Origin: Desulfuromonadaceae bacterium
Lineage (GTDB): Bacteria > Desulfobacterota > Desulfuromonadia > Desulfuromonadales > JAHYIW01
Reading direction: 5' to 3'
Length of the DNA stretch: 64,000 bases
Assembly (NCBI GenBank): GCA_019429445.1
Contig: JAHYIW010000003.1
Span: 1-64,000, forward strand
Shown: positions 7,928-20,200 of the stretch, in pieces
Layout: the number at the start of each line of letters is the position of its first letter
Numbering within the stretch: position 1 is the stretch's first letter
Notes under the pieces: model-generated
Database searches by the model: none
What the model was told of the DNA's origin: nothing
The model's input: the letters and a program-made list of their open reading frames with translations, nothing else
Position numbers and translations under genes: made by a program

Positions 7928-10251
7928 TCACGAATGAACCTCCCGCAGCAGCGCCATAATCTCCTTACTCACCAGATCCAGATCCCGATCAATCTCAACC
8001 AAATCACGCGGCGGCGTATAAACATAGAAATGCCGGTTAAAGGGAATCTCATAGCCGACAACCCCCAACTCCCCATCCTTCTCATCCCGCTTCCCCGCAT
8101 CAATCCAGGCCTCCGGCACATGGGGAGCGCCCTCCTTGCGGAAATACTCTTCGACCGTCTCAGTCACACTGCGTGACTGATCGAGGGGAATGTTCTCGTT
8201 GTCGCGCAAATCGCCGTCGGCCTGAAACTCAACGACCTTGCCATCCACCGCAAACAGGCCGTAAAGCGGATCGGCCTTCTTGGTGTGAATTTTCTTGATC
8301 ACCCGCTGCGCCTCGGGATTCTTCCAGCTCACCGCATCGAGAAGCTGCTTCTTCTCCCGCAGATTCAGCTTGACACCGGTGGTCTTAATCGCCTGCTTCA
8401 ACGCATCCTCAAACCGGTTGAAGTCATCACAAAAGCCTTCGACAATCGCCGCCGCGCCCATCTGTTTGGCCAGCGCGGCTTGCAGCTTCTGCCCACTCTT
8501 GTGCAGCGCCTGCTGATCGCGCCACAGCTTGGCGTCGAGCAACTCCTTGATCTGTTTCTCTTTCAGATCACTGAAGTTCGCCTTGACGTACGCCCGCACC
8601 TCGACCGCGACGTCCGACAGATCACCGTAAGTGGCAGCCGTCCAGTTTTGGCCAAACTGCTCATAGGCCCACTTCATCGGCGCATTGAGCGGCTTGGGGG
8701 CAAAGCGCAGCTCTTCGAGGCGCTCGCCGGTGAACTGCACCGAGAAGCGCAAGGGGCGCTCAACGGTGATACGCCGGTAACCGAAATCGGTGGTGGCAAA
8801 TATCTTACTCGAAAAGGTCTTCGGCTCCAGCGCTTTCGGGTTGTCGGATTGACGCCCCCGGTTGCTCTTCGCATCATCCGGCTTGTCGAGCTCAACGCTG
8901 TCGATCTGCTCGAACTGCCCGAAGGCGCGGGTGATGGTGGCGATATCATCCTCCCCCATGACATTGCGCTTGGAGCCGAGGGACTTGCGCATCTTGCCGC
9001 AGAGGTTGACGCCGTTGATGAGCTGCACCTTCCCCTTGTGCTCCGGGTCTTTTTTGTTGGAAAGCACCCAGACATAGGTGGCAATGCCGGTGTTGTAGAA
9101 CATGTCGGTCGGCAAAGCGACGATCGCCTCCAGCAGATCGGCTTCGAGGATATAGCGGTGGATCTCGCTCTCACCACTGCCGGCGCCGCCGGTGAAGAGG
9201 GGTGAACCGTTGAGGATGATGCCGATGCGGCCACCACCATCTTTAGTGTCGCGCAGTTTGCTGATCAGATGCAGCAGAAACAGCAGTGAGCCGTCCGAGA
9301 CGCGCGGCAGGCCGGGACCGAAGCGACCGGCGAACCCCTTTCGTCCTTGATCTCTTTTTCAACCTTCTTCCAGTCGACCCCGAACGGCGGATTGGAGAGC
9401 ATGTAGTCGAACTTGTCGGCGTAGAGATGATCGTTGGAAAGGGTGTTGCCGAGCTTGATGCGGTCGACCTCCTGCCCCTTGATGAGCATGTCGGCCTTGC
9501 AGATAGCGTACGACTCAGGATTCAGTTCCTGCCCGAAGGCACGCATCACGGCATTGGGGTTGAGTTCAATGACGTAATCCATCCCCGCCGAGAGGAAGCC
9601 GCCGGTCCCGGCCGTGGGGTCGTAGATGGTGCGGATGATCCCTGGCTGGGTCAGCGCTTCGTCGTCTTCCATGAAGACCAGCGAGGTGGTCAGGCGGACG
9701 ATATCACGCGGGGTAAAGTGCTCCCCGGCGGTCTCATTGGAACTCTCCGCAAAGCGCCGGATCAGTTCCTCGAAAACCAGACCCATTTCGTAGTTGGAAA
9801 TGCGCTGCGGACTCAGATCGGTATTGGCAAACTTCTGCACCACTTTGTAGAGCAGATTGGCATCGTTCAACTGGCCGATGAACTCGGCAAACTTGAAGTA
9901 TTCAAAAATCTCCCGCGCATCTTTGGAGAACGCCTGAATGTAGGTCTCCAGATTATCCTTGATCCCCGCCTCACCAAGCTTGGAGAGATCCATCGGCGAA
10001 GTGTTGAAAAACTGCGCTTCCGTCGCGCGAAGTATCAACTTCTCCGCCGCCTCTTCCGGCAGATTCATCTTGCTGACTCCGGCGTGCTTGTTCAGCACTG
10101 CCGCCTTGTCACTTTCGAGCACGCACTCCAGACGACGCAACAGGGTAAAGGGGAGAATGATGCGACCGTATTGGCTTTGTTTGAAATCACCGCGCAACAG
10201 ATCGGCGACTGACCAGAGAAACGCGGCGGATTGGGTGAAGTTGGGTGTCAT
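7928..10251 (-). pseudogene. hsdM: hsdM, type I methyltransferase subunit, frameshifted
   Basis: The start is ATG 10251, with AGAAGG upstream. Reading begins [18 protein letters not shown] and includes DPTAGTGGF (SAM-binding motif I) and NPPFGVDW (motif IV). At a run of four C (9333-9336, G on the coding strand) the frame is lost after KDERG. One extra base would restore [16 protein letters not shown], which continues in the next frame to a stop at 7928. Together the two parts make a protein of about 774 residues, the longer HsdM type. The shift could be a true mutation or a homopolymer sequencing error. Since hsdS is also lost, the methylase would have no specificity partner either way. Confidence 0.85.
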
Positions 10252-10455
10252 CGGGTTCGACCTTCTGAAGTTGGGACACATCGAAGGGGAGAGGTCCCCT
10301 CGTTTTGGACCAGAACAGCCAGCAAAAAAGGGTTTCTGAACCGCGTTACTCTAGCAGAGATTAGCCCATTCATGAAGGGAAAAGACCCGTTAGCCAGCGC
10401 CTGGCCGGGTGTCGGGGGCGGGGACAGCCGTCCCGCCGTCGGCAGGACTGACACA

Positions 10456-10489
10456 ACAAGGGCCCAACCGTTACCGGCTGAGCCCTTGT
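10456..10489 (-). terminator. Hairpin downstream of tRNA-Ser
   Basis: ACAAGGGC (10456-10463) pairs with GCCCTTGT (10482-10489). On the minus strand it follows the tRNA by a few bases and leads into a U-rich stretch (TTGTTGTGT), a plausible terminator. Confidence 0.6.
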
Positions 10490-10496
10490 GTTTTAA

Positions 10497-10584
<88 letters not shown>

Positions 10585-10594
10585 GCAAACCTGT

Positions 10595-11092
10595 TCAGCA
10601 GGATGATCGCGCCGCTCTGGCGGCTTTCTTCTCTTCGCGCAAACGCCTGAAAAATCCGCTCAACAGTGCGCTGCATTCTTCATCGAGCACCCCTTCGGTC
10701 ACTGCGACCCGATGGTTAAAGCGCTCATCCTGCGAAAAATCGTAATTCGAACCGACCGCCCCGGCCTTGGGATCGCGACAGGCATAGACCAGCCGCGGGA
10801 TGCGGGCCAGAATCATTGCGCCCATGCACATCACACACGGCTCCAGAGTAACATACAGGGTACAATCGAGCAGCCGCCAGTGACCGATCTGCTGTGCCGC
10901 CGCGCGAATGGCGATCATTTCGGCGTGGGCGGTGGGATCGTTGTTCCCTTCGCGCAGGTTGTACCCTCGGGCGATAATTCTGTCCGCGTGAACGATCACC
11001 GCGCCGATCGGCACCTCGCCGCGCATTGCCGCCGCTGCCGCTTCGTCGAGCGCCGCCCGCATGAAGCGGCTATCGTGTTCGTTGGAATACAT
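10595..11092 (-). CDS. tadA: tRNA-specific adenosine deaminase
   Basis: 165 residues from ATG 11092; an in-frame ATG at 11149 would add 19 residues, and neither has a strong ribosome site. The zinc deaminase motif is complete: H56-A-E58 and P85-C86-V-M-C89. The product converts A34 to inosine in tRNA-Arg(ACG) in the cytoplasm, letting one tRNA read three arginine codons. The C-terminal residues are basic (FRRLREEKKAARAARSS), common in this family for tRNA contact. tRNA-Ser follows immediately. Confidence 0.92.
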   Translation of the reverse strand: MYSNEHDSRFMRAALDEAAAAAMRGEVPIGAVIVHADRIIARGYNLREGNNDPTAHAEMIAIRAAAQQIGHWRLLDCTLYVTLEPCVMCMGAMILARIPRLVYACRDPKAGAVGSNYDFSQDERFNHRVAVTEGVLDEECSALLSGFFRRLREEKKAARAARSSC

Positions 11093-11212
11093 CGGCCACT
11101 CTGCCCTGTGCGGCACACGCGCCGCGTTCAAGACCGTGATTTTTAGCATAGATCAACAAAGTGGTACAAGGAAAAAATCGGTGCCCCTCCCCGCTGCATC
11201 CTCACCCCATCC

Positions 11213-14200
11213 TCACCCCATCCGCACCATCACCGCATATTCCCCCTCATCACGGCTGAGCGGAATCCGCTGATCCGCGAGGATTTCACCATTGAGCGTC
11301 ACCTGGGTAACACCGCTGCCGACCCGGTCGGGATTTTCGACCGTGACGGTGTAGAGCGCCTCCCCGCAACGGTAGCTGAGAGTAAAGCCCGGCCAGCTTG
11401 ACGGAATCACCGGTTCAATCACGAAATAGGTGCCGCGCACCTTCAGTCCGAGAATTTCCTCGACCCAGGCGCGATACATCCAGGCGGCCGAGCCGGTGTA
11501 CCACGACCAGCCGCCACGACCGACGCGACCGGGGAGGCGATAGACATCGGCGGCAACCACGTACGGTTCGACACAATAGCGCGCAACCTTTTCGGGATCG
11601 GCCGCCAGTTCGACCGGACTGAGCATGTTGAGCATCTGCACCGCTCGTTCGCCGTCACCCTTGCGCGCCAATGCCATGGCAAACCAGAGTGCGGCATGGG
11701 TATATTGCCCGCCGTTCTCGCGTACCCCCGGCGGGTACCCTTTGATATAACCGGGGGAGGGGTCGGCATGTTCGAAAGGCGGGTCGAAGAGCTGGACCAG
11801 CGATTCGTCGACCCGCACCAGATGATCCCACGCGGCGTCAAGGGCCTGAGTGGCGCGCGCCGGGTCGGCGGCACCGGTCAGCCACGCCCAGCTCTGCGGC
11901 AACGAATCGATCTGCGCTTCGCTGCACCGCGCGGACCCGAGCGGTGAGCCATCATCAAACGTGCCGCGCAGATACCACTCCCCGTCCCAACCCACGGCCT
12001 CGATCCGGGCAATCAGGTCGACACGGCGCTGACGGTAATCGGCAACCAGTTCCGACCGGTCAAGCTGCACCGCCAGCTCCGTCATCCCCTGTAGAACGTC
12101 GACCAGGAACCAGCCGAGCCAGACGCTCTCGCCCCGGCCTTCGGCGCCAACCAGATTCATCCCGTCATTCCAGTCCCCGGTGCCGATCAATGGCAATCCG
12201 TTCGGGCCACTGGTGAACCCCTTTTCCAGCGCCCGGCGGCAGTGCTCAAAAATGGATGCCGGTTCAATCATCATCTCCGGCACAGTAAAGGCTTCATGCT
12301 GACCGTCCTCCAGCAACGGGGCATTGAGAAATGGCACTTCTTCGCGGAGCAGTTCGACGTCGCCGGTGACGCGCACATAGTGCGCCGTGACCAACGGCAA
12401 CCACAGCAGATCATCGGAGATACGTGAGCGGATCCCCGCGCCCCCCGGTGGATGCCACCAGTGCTGTACATCGCCTTCTGGGAACTGTCGACTGGCTGCC
12501 AGCTTGATCTGCTCACGCGCCAGCTCCGGGCGCACGGCAAGGAATGCGGTGACGTCCTGGAGCTGATCACGAAAACCGAACGCGCCACCCGACTGGTAGA
12601 GGGCCGAGCGCCCCCAGATACGGCAGCTGAGGCTCTGGTAAAGGAGCCAGCGGTTGATCAGCAGGTCGGCGGCGGGTTCCGGGGTGCTGACGGTGATGCC
12701 GCCGAGCAGGTTTTCCCACCAGGCACCGGTCGCGGCGAGAGCATCGACGAAGGCATTTTCCTTGCTGTACGTTTTGATGAGCCAACGCGCCTCGTCCTGC
12801 GATCCTGCCTGACCGAGCATTGTGCTCAAGGTTCGTTCCTCTCCCGGTTCGAGTTCAATCGCAACCTGAAGTGCCGCGCAGGGGTCAAGCCGTTCGCCTG
12901 TCCGGTTGTTCAGCGTTTCACGCTCCAACGCTTCCGGTGCGGCAAGGGTGCGGTTGCGGCCAATAAATTCGACCCGGTCGCCACACCACGAATCGGGCTG
13001 TGGATCAAGAGCAACAAACGTCACGCGCTCGGAATAGTCGGGATGATAGCGGTTGAATGCGAAGAGCGCGCTGGTGCGCCGGTCGTGGTAGGTAATCGTC
13101 TGCAATCGCGACGCTTCGGCGTGCTCCCCGAGGGTCAGTTCCACGTAATAGGTCAGAGAAATTTTGCGCCGTCGCGGACTGTCGTTGCGCACATAGAGTT
13201 GCTGCAATTTAAGCGGATCACCGGCATCGGCATTGCTGCCGGTGGTCGGCACAAAAACCAGCAGCTCCTGGGCGAGTCCGTGGCTGTGATGCTCGAAGAG
13301 CGTATAACCGGCCCCGTGACGAACGCGATACGGCCCGTCCTCGCGGATCGGCGCGATGGTGGGAGTCCAGAATTCACCGCTGACGTCGTCGCGCAGATAG
13401 AGGACTTCCCCCGGCGGGTCACTGACCGGATCGTTGGCCCACGGGGTCAAACGGTTGCGCTGGCTGTTCCCGAACCAGGTAAAACCGCCGCCACTTTCAC
13501 TGACCATGGTGCCAAAATTGCGATTGGCGATGACATTGACCCAAGGGGCGGGGGTGATCACCGAGCGCCCGAGGTCAATGACATATTCGCGCCCGCCTGC
13601 GGTAAAACCGCCGAAGCCGTTGCTGTGGACAAGTTCAAGAAGAGGCAGGGCCCGGGGTGGATCGATCGTCCCCGGCCTGGTTTCGAGCAACGCCGGGGGA
13701 TCGGCCGCCTTGCGCGGGACACCGAGCTGCTGCGCCAGTGGGCCGCGTGCCGCAACCAGCATGACGCTGGCGACCGCTTTGAGCAGCCGCTGGTCATCTG
13801 CCGGAATTTCATCGGCACTGCGCAGAAAGACCCCTCCAAAACGGTCTCGACCGGTGGTCGGCGAATAGGCCTGAATGAGATTGATCAGCCGCTCACGTAA
13901 CGGCTGGTCGTAGCTGCCGACCTCTTCATTAAGAATGACCAGATCGGCAACGAAGCCCTGCGTTCGCCAGTAGCTGTGTGCCTGAAGCAGTTGCCGAATC
14001 AGGTTTAAATCACGCGTCTCGCCAATGGTTACAAGGAGGATCGGCAGGTCACCGGAGATTCCGTAGGGCCAGAGTCCGGACTGCCCCTTGTGATTTTCAC
14101 GAATCTGCTCGCCGGGGGCGCTGAGAAGCTGATTGGGGAATATCATATGATTCGCCAGATGCTGGAACCAGCGTGCTTCGTCGGCCTGAATGTGGAGCAG

Positions 14201-17200
14201 GCGCAAACCGATCTGGGTTGAGCGCCAGGCGAATTCAAGGGCCCGGTTGACTTGATAAACCTCCCCGTACTTCTCGGTCAGTGCCAGCACTGCGTCACGA
14301 CTTTCGGCGACCGCGAGGATGAAGGAAACCTGTGTTCGCTGACTCGGCTCCAGGGTTATGTCATGGCGCAGACTGAAGATCGGATCGAGCACAAACCCGG
14401 CGCTGTTGCCGAGCTTTCGGGTCGCTCCTCGCGGGGCAGCCAGGGTGTTCCCCCGGCCGATAAAACGGTGGCGATCTGTTTCATAGTTGAATGCGCCGTC
14501 AGCTCCTTCGACAGTCACGCGATGCGCAACATAAAGCGTTGCGTCATCCGGGCCACGCTGGCGCCGCTGGGCAAGCAGGGTGTGTCGATCAGGCAGGGCT
14601 TCGGTATGAATGAAGAGCTTGCTGAACGCCGGGTGTTGCCGATCGGCACTGTGTGCCGCCAGGGCCAGTTCCATATAGCTGGTCAGACTGAGTTGTCGCC
14701 GTTCATCGGAGCGGTTGAAGAGGGTAATGCGCCGGATCTCAACATCATCTTCCGGTGAAACGATCACCTCCATTTCACTGCGAATCCCGTGATCAAGTCG
14801 CCGATAAACCACCCCGTCGAGAGCAAAATCGGTCAGATACTCCTCCCCTTCACTCCCCACCGGGTGATACGCTGCCGACCACAGCAGGTCATTCGCTGGG
14901 TCATGAATATAGCAAAAACTGCCCCAGCAATCGCAGGTGCGGTCAGAGCGCCAGCGTGTCAGCTCCTGTCCTTGCCACTGGCTGTAACCGCCGCCGGTGT
15001 TGGTCAACATCAGGTTGAACTTGCCATTGCTGAGCAGGCGCGTTTTCGGAATGTAGGTATGGGGGGTAGAAAAGCTCGCCGCCGCAGGGGTCGATTCCCC
15101 TGCCGAGACAAAGAGTGGCGTGCTTTCGCGCGTTGCGATCAACTTCAGTGGCGGCACCACCGGAATCTTTTCCTGCAACAGCGGCTCAAATGCACGCACG
15201 CGGGGATCGGCGTGGAACCGCTCGGGGAACGGATTGTGGTGCAGAAAATTAATCAGCGCCAGAAAACCCATCCCCTGATGATGCGCCATGTAGGCCCTGA
15301 TAATCACTCCGCGCACCCCGCCACGCTCTGAGTCGCGACTGAAGTCGACGGACTCAAAATAGCCGTGGGTGCTGAGTAACCCCATCGTTTTCAGCCGACG
15401 CAGATTGATTACCGTCTCATGCGGGCGCAGTCCTACCGCCAGTAACGACGCATAGGGCGCGACCACCAACTGGTTTTTCAAGATGCGTTTCAGGCCGAGA
15501 TGCGGCACTCCGAACGCCATGTACTGGTAGGTTTTATTAAAATCCAGATCACCGTACGCCGATTCGGAAATCCCCCACGGAACGCCCTGATGACGACCAT
15601 AACGAATCTGGATTTCGACCGCACGCCGCACGGCCCGGTCGATCAGCGAGTTGTCGTACGATTTCTGCAGCAGTTGCGGCATCAGATATTCAAACATGGT
15701 GCCACTCCAGCTGAGCAGGGTTTTGCGTCCACCGACCACCGCATGGGAACGCCCCATGGCAAACCAGTGCTCCATCGGGACATCACCGCGAGCAACCGCA
15801 ACATAGCTGCCGAGGCGCGCCTCACTGGCCAGCAAGTCGTAAAAGGAGTTGTCAAGGACCCCGGCGGAGACATTGTAACCGATGGAAAAGAGCTTGCGTT
15901 CGCAGTCGAAAAGGAACGCCATGTTTATTGCTGCGGAAATCTCTTGCACAGCACGGCGCAACGCTTCGCCTTTATCCATGATCGCCGTCGCCGCCGTGCG
16001 TGCCAGATCGAAGCTCGACAGGATTTGCCTGCCGCGCGCGACTAAAACCGGGTGCTCCGTCGTGGCACTGTCACCCCAACTGCGCAACAGCGTGATCGCG
16101 GCGACACGGTCATCGGCAATCTCCGCCAAAGACGGAATTGTTTGGGTACAAGCGCTGAGCGCATCGCTGCTCCAGGCGCCTGGTTGCGCCACCTTCTGGT
16201 TGGGAAGATCGGCGGCGAAGGTCTTCAGCGGTTCGTACCAGCCCAGACAACTGTCGATCAGTGTTTGCCAGGCCTCCAGTTGTCCGGCAAGGGCGTTCCC
16301 CCAGTAGAAGGCCTCTCCGTCGTCACTGGTTTGCGTGTTGATGCCACGCAGCAGCTTATCAAGTTCCTCCGTGCAGCGGCGCAACAAAGGGATGCTGACA
16401 CCCCCTGCGGCGGGTCTGGCGCGCAACTTTCTGACCAGATCATCAAGCTGTACCAGCGCGGTTGCACCGAGCTTACTTTGCCCCGCGACTTCACGCAGGA
16501 TTCCGGCGGTGTCACGCAGGCCGGACAACACCCTCCCGGTCAGCAGCGGTTTGCGAAACAGTTCTTCCAATCCCTGGTCGAGGGTCCACAGCGCAGCCAG
16601 GAAGTTGCCGCTGTCAACTGCGGAGACATAACGCGGTTCGAGCGGCTTCAGCGTGTTGATATCGTACCAGTTGAGCAGATGCCCCTGATAGCGTTCCAGC
16701 CGACTCAGGGTGTCGATGGTTGCGCTCAGCCGGTCGATCACCTGCACGGGGGTCAGGTAACCGCAATCGTGCGCCCCTTGCGCACTGAGCAACCACAGCC
16801 CGATATTGGTCGGGCTGGTGCGCATTGCCAGCTGATCCTGGTGTGATACCTGGTAGTTGTCCGGCGGTAGCCAGAACGTGCCGACATTGACAAAATCATC
16901 AAAATAGCGCCAGGTACGCCGGGTGATCCGGCGCAGAAACAACCGGTCTTTATCCGGCAACGCAGTCTGGCGTCGTGCCGGGCGGGGGGGGAGGGTAACC
17001 AGCCAGCCGCAAAACGGCGCGACCGCCCAGAGCAACAGCCACGGCGCTGCCGGGGACAGGCTTTCCGGTTGATAACTCATAATCAGCCGGGCGAGCGCAC
17101 CCCCCAAGAGACTCGCCCCTCCCAAAGAGATAATCAGCCGCCAGCGACGACGGGTATTGCTCTTTACTGCTTGCGACGAGGTCCATTCAAGCAGTCCGTG

Positions 17201-20200
17201 ATGCGAAATCAGCAAGCGGTACCAGACGCGCAGGATCGCACCCAGTGACACCACAGCCTGATGCGGCATCAGGGCGATTTCAATACAGATCCTTACCAGC
17301 GTATGGCGCAGGGCGGAAAATGAAAAATGCTGCCAACCACTGAGACGGGTAAGCACATTGAGCAGCTGGGTGAGGGGTGAAAAAAACAGCATGACCCCGA
17401 GGAGAGCCATCGTCATCGTTGCCAGTTGCCGGTCAAGCAACCAGACCGCGACCAGCAACACCAGATTCATCACCGGCAAGAGACTGCGCCGCAGATTGTC
17501 AAACACCTTCCAGCGATTAAACAGCGAGAGCGGGTTTTTCCCCCAGCGCCCATCGTGGCGCGGGACACACGGCAGAATCCACGCGGCAATCTGCCAATCG
17601 CCACGAATCCAGCGATGCATGCGTGAAACATAACCCAGATAGTCGGGGGGGAATTCATCGTAGAGCTCAATATCGCTGGCAAGTCCGACTCGCGCGTGGG
17701 CGCCTTCCAGCAGATCGTGGCTGAGGATCAACCCTTCAGGGAAGAGGTCATCAAGTATCTGTCCGAAAGCCCGGACATCGTAAATTCCCTTGCCATGGTA
17801 AGAACCCTCACCCGTGAGATCCTGATAGATATCGGAGACGACCCGGGTGTAAGGATCGACCCCGACTGCATCGCAAAAGAGGCGACTGAAAAGTGAATAG
17901 CTGCTGCTCGGCAGGGACGGTGTGACGCGCGGCTGAATGAGCGTATAACCGGACGTGATCGAACCATCGGCGGCAAAGCGCGGTTGATTGAGCGGGTGCG
18001 CCAAGGTCTCGATCATCCGCCGCGCCGAGCCATGCGGAAGCTGGGTGTCGCTGTCGAGAGTAATGACAAAGCGAATCCGCGTTAGTTGCGCTGCCTCCCC
18101 GACATAAATCAACTCGCGTGCCAGGTCGTCCCGCCGTTCTACCAGGAGACGATTGAGCTGTTCCAGTTTTCCGCGCTTGCGTTCCCAGCCGATATACTTC
18201 TTTTCCGTGCTGCACCAGCTGCGTTGCCGATGGAAGAGCAAAAAACGGGGGCCATGCCGCTGGTTCAGTTCTTCGATGCCGGCACGGGCGAGGGCGATCA
18301 GCGCATCATCTTCCGGGATGTGTTGTTGCGCCGCATCGGTAAAATCGGTAAAAAGACTGAAGAGCAGGTTGTCGTGGCGATTCGCCATGAAACGAATTTC
18401 CAGTTTCTCAATTTCGCTCTTTATCACCTGCTCATTAATCAGCAGTGTCGGCACCACCACCAGCGTACGAAACCGGTCAGGGATGCCGGTCTCGAAAAAG
18501 TCCAACTTCGCCAGGGCATCGGGAGGCAACACGCGCGTCGCCAGGTAGTTGACCACTTCGATCGCCAGCTGACTGGTTAAAAAGAGCGCGCTGAGCAGGA
18601 TGGCCAGCGTCCACCAAGCGGGCGTGCCGGGCGGAATGAAATAGCAGAGAAAACCGATCAGCAGGGTCACCAATCCCCCGGTTGTGCCAAAATAAAGCGG
18701 GGTGTGATAGCGTCTGACCCAACTTACCAACCGACAACGAAGATACTCGCGGCAACCGGTCTGGCGCACAAAGGCCTGGCGTTGCGCACCGATCAGATAC
18801 GCTCCGACGTGCTCCAGCAACGGGTTGTCGAGCCCCTCCTTGCGTGCCCCCTGAGCGATATCGACAGCCGCCTTGGCAATTGCCTCTTCGGTTTTTCGCG
18901 AGCGGTTGGCAAACTCCTCAACTGCCTGACGATAGCGATCGCGAGTCTCAAAATCCATCCCGGCATAAATGCCGGCGGGATCCCGTTTGAGGATCTGCTC
19001 GACCCGGCTTGACGCTTCAAACACGGTCCGCCAGTCGAGTTGTACCAGCTGACGCAAGCTGGTAAAAGCGTTGCCGATGGCCAGTTGGTCACTCGCCTGA
19101 CGGTGCTGTTCCTGCTGGATGAGATCGTTCAAAGAGCTGCCGTAGGTACGTTCCAGCCACCCTTGCAACGAGACCAGAACCGTCGTCTCGTCATAAAGCA
19201 GATCGACCAGTTGGGCCCCGAAGTAGGGGCTCGGCTGAGGATGCGCCATGGCCAGATCGGCCAGGGCAGTGAATAACTGGTTAACATCGGAACGATTGGA
19301 GACGATCAGGCGATTGGCCCAGAAGGCCGCTTCCTGGCTTTCGCACAGATCGGTCTGGGCACGCACCGCAAGCCCCTGAATACTCTCGATCAGGGCAACG
19401 CGCAACATCTGAGGAAACGCCCACAGTTCCGCAATCGACAACGTCCGTTCAAGTTGGTTTTCGGCAAGATGCGCAAGAATGTTCTCTTTCGTCAGCCGCA
19501 ATTCAACCGCGGCCACGAGCTTCTTGGCCAAACTGTAAATATAAGGCATGCCAACACGTTCGGGGTCGGAGGCCAGGCGGGGGAGTTGACGATAAAAACT
19601 TTTGGGCAGGTTAAGCAACACATCACGGATGGTTCTGACGATCAGATATTCGTTGTCGATAATCCACTCGGCAACCGGTGTGGCCCCCTGCCCGAGACGA
19701 CTTGCCTCAGTCAGCGCCGAACAGATTTTTTGCACCCAGCTGCGGGCCCGTTTGAGTTTTTTCAGTAACGCGTAGCGCTGCTGTTGCGGCCCGCCCCGCG
19801 ATTGATAGACGTTCGACCGCCCGCGTTTTTCAATCAACGAGCCGCTGACCGGGGGTGTCACATCACGCCGTTCGCGACGTCGTTCGCGGGGCGGGTGGAG
19901 CACAAAAATTGTCGGTGACGTGGTGCTTTTTTCGCGCAGCAGCGTGACCGGATCCCCCATCATCGCAACCGGTGCCTGAAGAACCAACGCCGTTTCATCG
20001 TGAAAAAGACTGCCCGAATATTTCACCAGCAACTGTGGAGTAACACCGTAGTGCTCCCGCCTCAGGATCAACAGCCCAACCAGCAAGCCGGTTACCGCTC
20101 CGCCACCGATCGGCACCAGATGATTTTGCATAAATTGGGGAAGCCAGTCGGGAGGGGTGGGGAAAAAGTAGGTCAGTACCGCACCGACAGCGGAAAATCC

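Noticed and set aside
7722-7931. 69-codon minus-strand ORF across the hsdM-abiF gap
   Set aside because: It reads through the promoter, hairpins and T-tract of the small RNA and has no ribosome site; the RNA explanation fits better.
10252-10455. 4.5S SRP RNA near tRNA-Ser and tadA
   Set aside because: Looked for because of similar neighbourhoods elsewhere; the conserved core motif is absent on both strands.
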